A stretch of 64,000 nt of DNA from Paenibacillus xylanexedens (GCF_017874615.1 NZ_JAGIKV010000008.1:124001-188000), one strand, 5' to 3'. Shown: positions 1 through 8,013, counted from the stretch's first letter. Notes: generated by a model not told the origin, from the letters alone. Made by a program: numbers and translations.

Positions 1-442
1 AAAACCCCTCTTCACCATTTCCACCATGTTCGATGGCTTCCTGTAGCGAATTTACAATCGTCACCGTGTTAGACGTCCACCGCATCTCCGTTAGTGTATA
101 CCCCTTCGGGACCTGTTTAATTCCAAAATCAAAGCTGTTACCCTCGCTCGGTTTCTCCGTCTGGTCAATGACAATATCAATCTGCTCAGACGGTTCAGTG
201 GATTCCGATTGAGCCGTAGGCTTGCCCTCATCACCACTGGCACTGCCTTGGTTATTGTTATTCTTCGCATCCGCATTCGGAACAGAGTTTTCTCCAGCTT
301 CCTCTACGGGTTGCTTCGATTGTGGATAGGCGTGCTCCTGAACCGATTCACCATTATTCTGGACTCCACAGGCACTAACTAAGAGCGAAATGCAGAGCAC
401 AGACATGCAAAGTGCAGATTTCTTTATATTTATTTTCATCAT
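1..442 (-). CDS. Putative lipoprotein (3' part outside window)
   Basis: The frame begins at ATG 440-442, or the adjacent ATG 437-439, behind GGGAGA, and stays open to the window edge, so only about 147 N-terminal residues are seen. A short charged N-terminus and hydrophobic stretch end in the lipobox LVSAC at about residues 21-25, so the product should be lipid-anchored on the outer face of the membrane. A low-complexity linker rich in Asn, Glu, Ser and Pro follows, typical of Paenibacillus lipoproteins. A folded part begins around residue 105 (IKQVPKGYTLTEMRW) and could belong to a DUF4367-like or sigma-regulator-associated domain, but too little is present to assign it. Confidence in the gene is high; the function is unknown. 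Confidence 0.85.
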   Translation of the reverse strand, partial: MMKINIKKSALCMSVLCISLLVSACGVQNNGESVQEHAYPQSKQPVEEAGENSVPNADAKNNNNQGSASGDEGKPTAQSESTEPSEQIDIVIDQTEKPSEGNSFDFGIKQVPKGYTLTEMRWTSNTVTIVNSLQEAIEHGGNGEEGF

Positions 443-473
443 CTACTTCTCCCTTCATCCATTTACAGCACAT

Positions 474-709
474 ATATCTATATCAGTTGAACTAGTCATT
501 TACACGATAACGGAGAGGACAGAAAAAACCTGAAAAAGCGAAGCGTTCGCCTAAAAGCTTTCTGAAAGAAAGCTGCATCGGAAGCATACGCTATCCCCGG
601 ATTTTCCCTTTAAGAAAAGGGAATCAAAAAATCTGGGGATAACAGCGATTGGAAGGTTATTCTGTCATCGTAGTGTCAGTGTAAATATTCTTTAGTTCAA
701 CTTATATAG
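474..709. repeat. MITE-like element with imperfect terminal inverted repeats
   Basis: This fills most of a 405-bp gene-free stretch (443-847). The left end (about 478-525) and the reverse complement of the right end (about 709-655) share CTATATMAGTTGAACTA, TTTACAC and GACAGAAWAACC blocks in the same order. The centre holds a long hairpin: 592-602 pairs with 631-641, with an inner stem of TTCCCTTT and AAAGGGAA. A GCGAAGCGTTCGC palindrome lies at 538-550. No open frame is present. A single arm of the same family recurs at 10475-10546. The design fits a non-autonomous repeat or structured extragenic element. I could not verify a target-site duplication. Confidence 0.6.
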
Positions 710-847
710 CACGCCACTTATTAATCACTACACCATATCGTCCCACATGAAGCTCCATTATATGTAAATGATTAATAAATTCAGTATGTAACTGCACCTC
801 GATGAATAAAAAAAGAACTCTGTTCATGACGTCATGCACCGTTTATT

Positions 848-1225
848 TTATCGATCAAATCCAGGCAAGACCAACACTTGTCCAATCTGAATGGCGTTAT
901 GCTCAATTTTGTTCACTTTCTTGATAGCTTCTACATACACACGAGTGTCCATCTGCTGAGGTTTATGTGCCAATGAAATGCCCCACAGTGTATCTCCCTG
1001 AGATACAACGATCTGGTCCCCCGATAATAATTGCTCATCTCCGGCAAATGCAGTGAATACAGCACTACACCCTATGATTATAATTAGAGTTATAGTTACG
1101 ATCTTCATTAGCCAGGTTGGCGTCTTCACACGCTGCATGAAATGATCTTTAACATACACGGTGCGAGACTCGGACGTTTTGGTATAAACGGATTCATAAA
1201 TACTTTTGTACGTAGAATATCTCAT
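848..1225 (-). CDS. Membrane-anchored LysM-domain protein
   Basis: This 125-residue protein has a basic cytoplasmic N-terminus, one membrane segment at about residues 38-60 (LMKIVTITLIIIIGCSAVF) and one C-terminal LysM domain (about residues 72-123) with the family pattern VSQGDTLWGISL and IQIGQVLVLP. LysM modules bind N-acetylglucosamine in peptidoglycan, so it probably faces the wall. The single TM plus one LysM resembles YneA-type SOS division inhibitors, but no LexA box was seen upstream and no lexA is nearby, so that assignment is not made. The start at 1225 is chosen because GGAGG lies 9 nt upstream; an in-frame ATG at 1270 has no ribosome site. It is divergent from ada. Confidence 0.85.
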   Translation of the reverse strand: MRYSTYKSIYESVYTKTSESRTVYVKDHFMQRVKTPTWLMKIVTITLIIIIGCSAVFTAFAGDEQLLSGDQIVVSQGDTLWGISLAHKPQQMDTRVYVEAIKKVNKIEHNAIQIGQVLVLPGFDR

Positions 1226-1529
1226 TCTAGTCGACCTCCAAACTTTCATTCCGCTAATCTTTAATTTCATGTTTACCTATGTATTTTTCATATAACAATG
1301 AATGATCAATAACTCACTTTTTCACCATATAGGTATCTTTGCCTAAGTTTCCCTGCCCTGATAGGTCTATACTACCAGTTCACTCTAAACAAATTCTGAA
1401 CAACCGAATTTCAATGTTATATCCGATTTAATCTATCCAATATTCATGCCTGATTTTCGGCGATGCTTGCTGCAACGTTTTTCTATAATAGGTATAGATA
1501 AAGATTCTAATGAGTAAGGACGTGCCCCC
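1226..1529. other. Divergent intergenic region, LysM gene / ada
   Basis: The stretch must hold promoters for both directions. On the plus strand a consensus -10 (TATAAT, 1484-1489) stands 41 nt before the ada start, but no good -35 lies 16-18 nt upstream of it, which fits a promoter needing an activator such as methylated Ada itself. No LexA-type GAAC-N4-GTTC site was found. Confidence 0.4.
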
Positions 1530-2582
1530 ATGATTTCTGCTGATCTGAAGGAACAATATTACGAGGCGCTTGTGGCCAAGGATTCGGAATACGAGGGTTT
1601 ATTCTATGTTGGAGTCCGAACCACAGGTGTGTTCTGTCGTCCCACATGCCCTGCGCGAAAGCCAAAATTCGAAAACTGCGAATTCTATGAAACGGCACAG
1701 CAGGCACTTCTGGCCTCTTATCGCCCTTGCCAGCGCTGTCGTCCACTTTCTCACCCTAACCAAGTATCCGATGTCGTTCGCATATTAGTGGAAGCTGTGG
1801 AGAAAAATCCGGAGAAACGCTGGAAAGGACAGGATTTCAAGGCCCTCTCCATCGACGAATCCACGGCTCGCCGACAGTTCAAGAAGCGGTTCGGCATGAC
1901 CTTTGTAGAATATGCTCGCGCTCGCCGCATGGGACTTGCCCTGAAAAATATTCGCTCCGGCCGCACCGTGATTGATAGCCAATTATCTACCGGATATGAA
2001 TCAAGCAGCGGCTTCCGCGATGCCTTTTCACGGATCATGGGTGCTGCCCCTACACAAGTCGATGAAGGACAAATCCTAAAAGCGTCCTGGATTGACACCC
2101 GCCTCGGCCCGATGATGGCCATTGCAGATGAGGAGTCGCTATATTTACTGGAATTTGTGGACCGCAGAGGTCTGGAGCGCGAAGTTGAGCGTCTGCGCAA
2201 ACGAACCAAATCAGCGATTGTACCCGGCACTACAGCTCCCATCCAGTCTATTGAGCGTGAATTAAACGAGTACTTTCAAGGTATTCGGACAGCATTCGAC
2301 ACACCGTTGTTCTGTTTAGGAACACCATTCCAAAAGCGTGTGTGGGACGAGTTGCTGGCCATTCCGGCTGGTGAAACGAGGTCATATCAGGAGATTGCAA
2401 ATGCACTGGGAAAACCGACTGCTTGCCGAGCTGTGGCACAGGCGAATGGGGCCAATCAGCTTGCAATTGTAATCCCGTGTCACCGTGTAATCAATGCCAG
2501 TGGTGAGCTGGGCGGATATGGCGGAGGATTAACTCGCAAAAACTGGCTTTTGACTCACGAGAAACAAAAACAGGGTAGCTGA
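1530..2582 (+). CDS. ada: Bifunctional Ada: methylphosphotriester / O6-methylguanine DNA repair and regulator
   Basis: At 350 residues this matches the full-length enterobacterial-type Ada fusion, not the split AdaA/AdaB of Bacillus subtilis. The N-terminal zinc domain has Cys36, Cys40, Cys67 and Cys70 (VFCRPTC and CQRC); Cys36 is the expected acceptor of methyl groups from phosphotriesters. An AraC-type helix-turn-helix follows (about residues 85-175, with STARRQFKKRFG). The C-terminal methyltransferase half carries IPCHRV, with Cys317 as the acceptor for O6-methylguanine. Methyl transfer to Cys36 normally turns Ada into an activator of its own gene. AAGGA stands upstream of ATG 1530. The two genes downstream may be co-transcribed. 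Confidence 0.95.
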   Translation: MISADLKEQYYEALVAKDSEYEGLFYVGVRTTGVFCRPTCPARKPKFENCEFYETAQQALLASYRPCQRCRPLSHPNQVSDVVRILVEAVEKNPEKRWKGQDFKALSIDESTARRQFKKRFGMTFVEYARARRMGLALKNIRSGRTVIDSQLSTGYESSSGFRDAFSRIMGAAPTQVDEGQILKASWIDTRLGPMMAIADEESLYLLEFVDRRGLEREVERLRKRTKSAIVPGTTAPIQSIERELNEYFQGIRTAFDTPLFCLGTPFQKRVWDELLAIPAGETRSYQEIANALGKPTACRAVAQANGANQLAIVIPCHRVINASGELGGYGGGLTRKNWLLTHEKQKQGS

Positions 2583-2659
2583 AAAACAGAATGAAGTAAT
2601 GAAGTACGCATCAAATGTCCAAAGGAATGCATGATATAACAAAGGAGAGTCAACATAAT

Positions 2660-3433
2660 ATGAGTACCTTAGAAGAAAAAGCAGCGTTGTTCCAACAATA
2701 CCATGTGAAAGGAAAACCACTTGTTCTGGTCAATGTGTGGGACGCCGGAAGCGCACAAGCCATCCAATCCGCTGGAGCAACGGCCATTGCTACCGGAAGC
2801 TGGTCCGTTGCTGCGGCCCACGGTGAACGCGATGGTGAAGCCATGCCATTCCATCTGGTGCTTGCCAATCTCGCACGGATTACAGCGAGCGTGGATCTGC
2901 CTGTAACGATCGATATAGAGGGAGGGTATGGGAGGTCTGTGTCAGAAGTGAAGCGAAATATCCTGCAAGTCATCGATCATGGTGCTGTAGGAATCAACAT
3001 TGAAGATCAACTTCCCGCTGGCTTGGGATTGTACACTGTGGAGGAGCAATGCCCGAGATTGTCCGCCGCCCGGGAAGCTGCGCAGCAGGCAGGCATCCCG
3101 TTGTTCATTAACGCCCGCACAGATATTTTTCTGCAACATGCACCTGAACACCATAACCACTCTCTCCTGGAGGAAGCACTTATACGTTCGAGCCATTATG
3201 CAGATGCAGGAGCCAGTGGTCTGTTTGTACCCGGTTTGCAGGATCACCAACTGATTCAGGAATTGTGTGAGCGTTCACCGCTGCCAATTAACGTTATGGT
3301 TACGTCTCCTGAGCCTTCACCAAAACAGCTTGCCACACTGGGTGTAGCACGTGTAAGTTACGGGCCATATCCCTATCTGCAAGTTATGGAACACCTAAAA
3401 GAACTGGGGAGAAACATTTTATCGGGAAATTAA
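2660..3433 (+). CDS. Isocitrate lyase / PEP mutase superfamily protein
   Basis: A 257-residue TIM-barrel protein of the isocitrate lyase/phosphonomutase superfamily. Visible motifs are VNVWDAGSA near the N-terminus, the metal-binding-type TIDIEGGYG strand, GINIEDQ, and INARTD. These match the small PEP-mutase-like family annotated across Firmicutes whose substrate is usually unknown. The flexible-loop KKCGH signature of true isocitrate or methylisocitrate lyases is absent, so lyase activity on isocitrate is unlikely. The start at 2660 is set by AAAGGAG ending about 10 nt upstream; a longer frame from 2615 lacks a ribosome site. It follows ada by 77 bp without a visible terminator. A role in alkylation stress would be speculation. 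Confidence 0.85.
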   Translation: MSTLEEKAALFQQYHVKGKPLVLVNVWDAGSAQAIQSAGATAIATGSWSVAAAHGERDGEAMPFHLVLANLARITASVDLPVTIDIEGGYGRSVSEVKRNILQVIDHGAVGINIEDQLPAGLGLYTVEEQCPRLSAAREAAQQAGIPLFINARTDIFLQHAPEHHNHSLLEEALIRSSHYADAGASGLFVPGLQDHQLIQELCERSPLPINVMVTSPEPSPKQLATLGVARVSYGPYPYLQVMEHLKELGRNILSGN

Positions 3434-3483
3434 CAGGAGGGCATGTTATAATCACCTCTATTGAACATTTACAGGAGGCAATT

Positions 3484-4002
3484 ATGCTTAACGTGGAACA
3501 AAAGCTAGAAGTGCTACAATCGTATCCCCAACTGCAACGCAAAGATGTTTCTCTCGGTCGAGTTAATTTCCACTACGAGGATAGTGCGTATGATAAAAAA
3601 ATTGTTGCTCTCCATATTCACCCTAACGGAAACGGTTATATCTATGCAGGACTACTGCCTAACTATGAGACCGATGCCAAAGGATTCGTCAATATTCGTG
3701 ATTACTCCGAAGCAGATCTGCGCACCTTGTTAGATGAAACGATCCAAGCGATGTCTCACAATCCCAACGCAGTTGAATTCCAAGAACCAGAACAAGTAAA
3801 AGCTGCTGCTCCTGCATTGTCTACAACCTCTACGGGTGGCGGAACGTGGATCGATGAAGATGGACATACGCTGACTTTAAAATACGAAGATGACATGTGG
3901 TATGTTTATTCCGGTGATAATCTGGATATGGCTTTTGAAACGCGTAGCGAAGCCGGCGAGTATCTCAAAGACGAAGGATTCAAACCGCAGGCTCAGGCTT
4001 AA
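3484..4002 (+). CDS. Conserved hypothetical protein, two small domains
   Basis: A 172-residue soluble protein with no signal peptide or membrane segment. The N-terminal part (about 1-95) is a mixed alpha/beta unit with LHIHPNGNGYIYAG. An Ala/Pro/Thr linker (about 103-116) leads to a compact C-terminal unit (about 117-168) with WIDEDGHTLTL and WYVYSGDNLDMAF, whose repeated aromatic and acidic residues suggest a small beta-sheet fold. I do not recognise a named family. AGGAGG sits just upstream of ATG 3484, and the gene follows the PEP-mutase-like gene by 50 bp, so it may end the same transcript at the terminator 4074-4110. Confidence 0.8.
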   Translation: MLNVEQKLEVLQSYPQLQRKDVSLGRVNFHYEDSAYDKKIVALHIHPNGNGYIYAGLLPNYETDAKGFVNIRDYSEADLRTLLDETIQAMSHNPNAVEFQEPEQVKAAAPALSTTSTGGGTWIDEDGHTLTLKYEDDMWYVYSGDNLDMAFETRSEAGEYLKDEGFKPQAQA

Positions 4003-4073
4003 GGGATGCACCTTCATTTGGAATGGCGTATAAAGATTGTTAAATAGGTAAATCCAATGATTTAGGATGATAC

Positions 4074-4110
4074 AAAAAAAACACGAGGCGTGTTCGCACT
4101 CGTGTTTTTC
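4074..4110. terminator. Bidirectional rho-independent terminator
   Basis: AAACACGAG (4079-4087) pairs perfectly with CTCGTGTTT (4099-4107), with an A-run before and T-run after. It lies between genes converging from both sides (ends at 4002 and 4169). Confidence 0.85.
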
Positions 4111-4168
4111 ATATTTACAGGAAGTTTCGCTTAGATTCCTTGCCCAGTTCCTTTATAACTGTTTCCTG

Positions 4169-4867
4169 TCAGTCTTTTTTGGATTTCATGGTAAGCGGCG
4201 CATTCTTCATCATCGGGTACGTAGATAGAAGTAGCGCACCACCAATACATCCCAGAACGGTGAACAATGTCATCATATTCACACTCGCAAACCACTTCAT
4301 CCACTCCCCAAAATCTGCGAAGACAACGATCAGAGTGATAACTAGCCCTACCCCAAAGAACATAATGAAGAAGTTACGCATCCCCAAGCGCATCCAACAA
4401 ACCGTCGGGAAGACAGAGATTCCCAGTACGAGAAAACCGCACATCAGATCGATCCACAGGTAGGATAAGAAATGATACTCGTTTGAATACAACATGCCTG
4501 GTTGATAAAGGGTTACGCCAACAATTCCTTTTTCCTGAAGCAGGTGTATGAGGAAATACGCCACATGCAGAATGACCATGGTGCCTGCAACCATCCATAC
4601 CGAGTTCATATAGAAGGATTTCATGAATTGAATTCGTGTACTGCCCATACCGATCGCAACCGGAAACAGTGTAATAATTCCCCCGATTGCAAACGTACAT
4701 ATCCCTCCGTACATGGGACCAAACAGTTGCGTAGCATACGAGACATCAAATATGAAGCCAATGGCCAGATATACAACGGCGAGCATTAGAGCGATGGATG
4801 AAAATATGCCCAGATACAAACGCATATCATCGCGAATCAGTCGGTTCGTACCTTTTACTGCGTTCAT
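4169..4867 (-). CDS. ABC transporter permease (YtrC/YtrD-like membrane protein)
   Basis: A 232-residue protein with about six hydrophobic membrane segments, including IALMLAVVYLAIGFIFDV, MVAGTMVILHVAYFLIHLL and VITLIVVFADF. It has no signal peptide or recognised soluble domain. It is the last gene of a GntR - ATPase - permease operon: its ATG overlaps the end of the ATPase frame by 4 bp (4864-4867), with GAGGGGG upstream. Such YtrABCDEF-like operons in Firmicutes respond to cell-wall antibiotics. Because the ATPase here is interrupted by a stop codon, the permease may have no functional partner unless one is encoded elsewhere. Confidence 0.8.
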   Translation of the reverse strand: MNAVKGTNRLIRDDMRLYLGIFSSIALMLAVVYLAIGFIFDVSYATQLFGPMYGGICTFAIGGIITLFPVAIGMGSTRIQFMKSFYMNSVWMVAGTMVILHVAYFLIHLLQEKGIVGVTLYQPGMLYSNEYHFLSYLWIDLMCGFLVLGISVFPTVCWMRLGMRNFFIMFFGVGLVITLIVVFADFGEWMKWFASVNMMTLFTVLGCIGGALLLSTYPMMKNAPLTMKSKKD

Positions 4868-5739
4868 GGTTTAACCCCCTCTTGATTACGGGTTCTGTTA
4901 ACCAAATAATCTTGTAATGTCGCTTTCTCAATGGAAAGACCCTGCGAATGAGCGATATCCTTCCACATTTTCGAGTAGGGCTCATCAATCATCACTTTCA
5001 CAGTCGATCCCATCTGGGAAGACTCTATAACTTTAACACCTGCTGTGACTCGATTGATATCGTCAATCCCCCCTGTTAGAAGAACCCCTTTTTCGCGTAT
5101 CTCTTCCATCGGTTGATTTAACAACACCTCTCCGGCTTGCAAAACGATAAGGGACTCACACAAAGGCTGAATCTCCTCAATATGATGGCTGGATATCAGA
5201 ATCAGACGCGGGTTATCTTCATAACTTTCCAGTAGCGCATTGTAGAAGAATTTACGCTTCTCAGCATCGAGTCCATTAGTAGGTTCATCCAGAATGGTTA
5301 TCTTCGCATTACTGGCAAGACCCAATATAATCTGGGTGGCAGTCTTCATGCCTTTCGAAAATTTAATGATCTTTTTCTTCTCCGGTAGTTCGAACACATC
5401 GATTAAACGTTCCGCCAACTCCTGATTCTACTGCGGATGAAAATATTGCCCCATTTGAACCATGTCACTAACTGTCCAGTTTTTCCCCAGGGGATGATTC
5501 TCCTGGATGTAACACAGATGCTCTTGGGCAGCCAGATTATTATAGGGGTCTTGACCCATGATCTGAACGGTTCCACTGTCCGGGCGGTTATGCCCTGCCA
5601 GTAAACTCATCATGGTTGTTTTACCCGCTCCATTTCTTCCCCAGATCGCACTAATGATTGGCTCACTCTCATGTAGCGTAACCTGGTTCAGAACGGGCGT
5701 CTTCTGGTAGCTGTAGTTGACCTGCTCCATATGAATCAT
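4864..5739 (-). pseudogene. ABC transporter ATP-binding protein interrupted by in-frame TAG
   Basis: Read through, this is a 291-residue ATPase of the YtrB type. The first part (5739-5431) holds Walker A GRNGAGKTT and the Q-loop IQENHP; the second (5427-4864) holds the signature region FSKGMKT, Walker B ITILDEPTNGLD and the H-loop SSHH. Between them TAG (5428-5430) stands in the same frame, giving YFHPQ-stop-NQELAERL; related ATPases usually have Trp here (TGG), so a single G-to-A change explains it. A TTG nine bases on (5418) could restart translation, but neither fragment alone can form a nucleotide site. The first ATG overlaps the GntR gene by 4 bp. It is a recent nonsense mutation or a sequencing error. 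Confidence 0.8.
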
Positions 5740-6116
5740 AACTCACTCTCCTTGTCCTTCTTGCCGCGAATCAGATCAATGATCATGTCTTCATTCATGT
5801 GAATCCGTCTGGCTTCTTCAAGTAAAGGCTTGATGTATTCTTCATAAAAATCTTGCTTCCGTTCAACGAGCAATGCTTCTCTTGCTCCCTTTGCAACAAA
5901 CATTCCAACACCTCGCTGTTTGTATATAATCCCCTTGTCCACGAGCTCCTGCAATCCTTTGCGGGCTGTAGCCGGATTGATATTGTAGAAGCGTGACAGT
6001 TCATTGGTTGAGGGAACCTGTTCTTCCACCTTCAATCTGCCCTCCACAATATCGTCCATAATCATTGTAGCAATCTGATGAAAAATAGGCTGAGATTCAT
6101 CCAAAGTCGATTTCAT
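5736..6116 (-). CDS. GntR-family regulator, YtrA subfamily
   Basis: About 126 residues: an N-terminal winged helix (LDESQPIFHQIATMI, then PSTNELSRFYNINPATARKGLQ) and a short helical tail, the compact architecture of YtrA-type repressors, which lack the large effector domain of other GntR proteins. It heads the operon with the interrupted ATPase and the permease and probably represses it through the palindrome 6158-6179. The start is uncertain: ATG 6116 gives the usual family N-terminus (MKSTLDES) with a weak GGAAG close by, while ATG 6143 has no ribosome site. YtrA proteins usually control their own operon in response to cell-envelope antibiotics; that link is inferred from the family. Confidence 0.85.
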   Translation of the reverse strand: MKSTLDESQPIFHQIATMIMDDIVEGRLKVEEQVPSTNELSRFYNINPATARKGLQELVDKGIIYKQRGVGMFVAKGAREALLVERKQDFYEEYIKPLLEEARRIHMNEDMIIDLIRGKKDKESEL

Positions 6117-6157
6117 GTGCTTCCAACTTTCATACGTATTCATTAGTCAGTTAGTCG

Positions 6158-6179
6158 GTTAGTTACTCATGTAACTAAC
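6158..6179. promoter_or_regulatory. Palindromic operator of the GntR/ABC operon
   Basis: GTTAGTTAC and GTAACTAAC form a perfect 9-bp inverted repeat around TCAT. It begins at the downstream edge of the -10 element and covers the probable transcription start, so a bound GntR dimer would block initiation. GntR sites typically have GT-N-AC half-sites of this kind. Confidence 0.7.
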
Positions 6180-6206
6180 TATAGTATACAAAGACGCAAA
6201 TGTAAA
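6178..6206 (-). promoter_or_regulatory. Promoter of the GntR/ABC operon
   Basis: On the minus strand TTTACA (6206-6201) and TATAGT (6183-6178) are separated by 17 bp, a good SigA-type promoter. The -10 runs into the palindromic operator. Confidence 0.65.
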
Positions 6207-6215
6207 TAGGCGAAC

Positions 6216-6386
6216 TTAATTCATCGCCTTTCCTACCTTGACTCTGTTGTATTGATTAATAAGCCCGTCCAGGACTACGGATTGCTGGATCACTTCCGGA
6301 TGAAGCAGACTGCCGTATTCCATATGCATGCGATATAACAACTGTCTGGCATCTTCGATCCGTGATATCAAATCCAGGCGATCCAT
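6216..6386 (-). CDS. Spo0E-like aspartyl-phosphate phosphatase
   Basis: A 56-residue helical-hairpin protein of the Spo0E/YisI/YnzD family. It shows the family pattern IEDARQLLYRMHMEYGSLLHPEVIQ in outline (family residues R, L, Y) followed by SVVLD, the variant here of the SQELD signature that inserts into the response-regulator active site. Such proteins dephosphorylate Spo0A-P and delay sporulation. The start at 6386 is chosen because AAGGAGGG lies 5 nt upstream; a longer frame from 6407 has no ribosome site. It is transcribed alone. Confidence 0.85.
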   Translation of the reverse strand: MDRLDLISRIEDARQLLYRMHMEYGSLLHPEVIQQSVVLDGLINQYNRVKVGKAMN

Positions 6387-6475
6387 AGTATCCCTCCTTT
6401 TTGTCATATTTTAGTGTATTATGCCAATCAAAAGCGCATGTGAGATACGACATACTTATTCTTCCACTTTAATAC

Positions 6476-6513
6476 ACAAAAAAAGAACGCTTCTGAAATG
6501 AATTCAGAAGCGT
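6476..6513 (-). terminator. Rho-independent terminator after the receptor/propeptide pair
   Basis: ACGCTTCTGAA (6487-6497) and TTCAGAAGCGT (6503-6513) form a perfect 11-bp stem. On the minus strand a T-rich tract follows (6486-6476). It lies 15 bp beyond the propeptide stop, so both genes share one transcript end. Confidence 0.85.
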
Positions 6514-6527
6514 CCATTGGTTCAGGC

Positions 6528-6668
6528 TTATGTCCCTAAACCGTGATCATTTGTTCGGTAAATTGAAGGGTCTGGATTCTCCACAGTCGGGACAGGTCCA
6601 GTAACAGGAGCTACAATGCTCACCACTATACTACATGTAACTATCAGCAAAGCCAGCTTTCTCTTCAT
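6528..6668 (-). CDS. Exported signalling propeptide (AimP/AloP/Phr-like), 46 residues
   Basis: This small gene starts inside the end of the receptor gene (38-bp overlap, different frame). ATG 6668-6666 is preceded by GAGGTG at 10 nt, and the frame ends at TAA 6528. The product has a basic N-terminus (MKRK), a hydrophobic export segment of about 16 residues (LALLIVTCSIVVSIVA), a Pro/Thr-rich spacer and the C-terminal tail YRTNDHGLGT. This is the build of Phr, PapR, AimP and AloP propeptides, which are secreted, trimmed to a 5-10 residue peptide, re-imported by Opp and bound by the TPR receptor encoded next door. The probable mature part is the last six or seven residues (DHGLGT). The peptide boundary is inferred. 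Confidence 0.75.
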   Translation of the reverse strand: MKRKLALLIVTCSIVVSIVAPVTGPVPTVENPDPSIYRTNDHGLGT

Positions 6669-8013
6669 TGAGTTTCTGCACCTCACCAATCAAGATTTTG
6701 TACTGCTGTATAGCTGTGTCAGACGCATATTCCCTGTATTGCTCAAACAGTCCGACACCTCTAAGCATACCTCGTCCATCGCTAATTTCAATAGAAAATC
6801 TCAAGCTGTTCAGTACAAAATCTAATCCCTCCACAAACCTGTCTTTTTTAAGACAATACGTGCCTAATCCAGCTAAAAGACGAACGTAGCGATCATCGGT
6901 TACCTGCTTGCTTACTTTCCCAATCCGATTTCTCTGTTCATGATAAGTGAAGTATGGCTCATATTGATTGAGTACATGATCTATGTTCATATCATAACGG
7001 TTAGCAGCCGTTACAATATCACAAAGCGCTGGAAATATCTCATTTTCCTTCGTTGAGATATACGCGAGGTAGTCAGGTAATACTTCAAACTGCCCAGCCA
7101 TTAATTGATATATATAACGATTACCTTCAGCCCATTCCTGAAACTGATGAATAACCACTTTTTCTTCAGGTTCAGGCTCTTTCACCCAACTGTAATCGGA
7201 GTATAATGCAACATACTTCAATGCCATTTCATAGTTGTTCAAGTGGAAGTGGGCACTTCCACAGGCTAAATACGCATACATAATATAAAAAACGATAGGT
7301 CGTTTGGTCTCTTCTTGTTTCCTTCGGCCATTCATCTCATAATGGATGGCTGCTTTCACCTTCAGCTTTTCAGATAGTTCCTGAACTTTACTCCATCTGT
7401 GAAGTGATGCAAATGCATTAATTAGTTCGTTAAGCGCATCCAACTGGTAGCGTTCATCTAGCCGATCCACATAATATTCGAACCGAGATGCAATAATCAG
7501 ATTCCGGTGCTGATCATTCGTCAGTCCCAACCTGAACAGTCGATACTGACAGAGTGCAAGCCGCTCGGAATGTTGCATTTTCTCGCTTTCAGCGATATTT
7601 TCATATAGAAGAATGGCTGGTTTGAATTTACCCGCTTGGAAGAATTCTTCAGCCACATCAAATAACAAAGGAATATAGGATAGATTATCCATCATCAGAC
7701 GAATAACCTCTTCAATACAGTCCAACTTGTCCAACTCGGCACAGCGATGAAGGAAGGGTCCCAGTCTTCGCCAGTCCGGGGTCGCGTGTACAAAACACTC
7801 GTCTATGTATAACTCATAGAAGTAACCTTCTTCCAGTCTCATGGCGGAAGTAATGCGATCCAACTGCTGCATGGCAATAGGCCGATTTTTATTCAAAATA
7901 TTGCTGAGCGTACCCGAATTAATCCCTGACGTTTCCGAAAAATGACTAATGGACATCTGTTCACGCTTCAGATAACTTTCCAAGTGATCGCGTATCGTGG
8001 TTGTCGACTCCAA
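6631..8013 (-). CDS. HTH-TPR peptide receptor, RRNPP family (AimR/AloR/NprR-like)
   Basis: A protein of about 460 residues with an N-terminal XRE-type helix-turn-helix (about 6-55: LKREQMSISHFSETSG, then TLSNILNKNR) followed by an all-helical TPR-like superhelix to the end (for example FKPAILLYENIAESEKM, NNYEMALKYVALYSDY, LGTYCLKKDRFVEGLDFVL). This is the architecture of RRNPP quorum-sensing receptors that bind small re-imported peptides, and it fits the AimR-like orphan (Alo) receptors reported in Paenibacillus. The start TTG 8013 is preferred because GGAGGG lies 10 nt upstream; ATG 8043 has no ribosome site. Its own propeptide gene overlaps its 3' end and a terminator follows. Confidence 0.85.
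   Translation of the reverse strand: MESTTTIRDHLESYLKREQMSISHFSETSGINSGTLSNILNKNRPIAMQQLDRITSAMRLEEGYFYELYIDECFVHATPDWRRLGPFLHRCAELDKLDCIEEVIRLMMDNLSYIPLLFDVAEEFFQAGKFKPAILLYENIAESEKMQHSERLALCQYRLFRLGLTNDQHRNLIIASRFEYYVDRLDERYQLDALNELINAFASLHRWSKVQELSEKLKVKAAIHYEMNGRRKQEETKRPIVFYIMYAYLACGSAHFHLNNYEMALKYVALYSDYSWVKEPEPEEKVVIHQFQEWAEGNRYIYQLMAGQFEVLPDYLAYISTKENEIFPALCDIVTAANRYDMNIDHVLNQYEPYFTYHEQRNRIGKVSKQVTDDRYVRLLAGLGTYCLKKDRFVEGLDFVLNSLRFSIEISDGRGMLRGVGLFEQYREYASDTAIQQYKILIGEVQKLNEEKAGFADSYM

Noticed and set aside
1271..1529. Possible LexA/SOS control of the LysM gene (YneA analogy)
   Set aside because: No GAAC-N4-GTTC palindrome was found and no lexA gene is adjacent.
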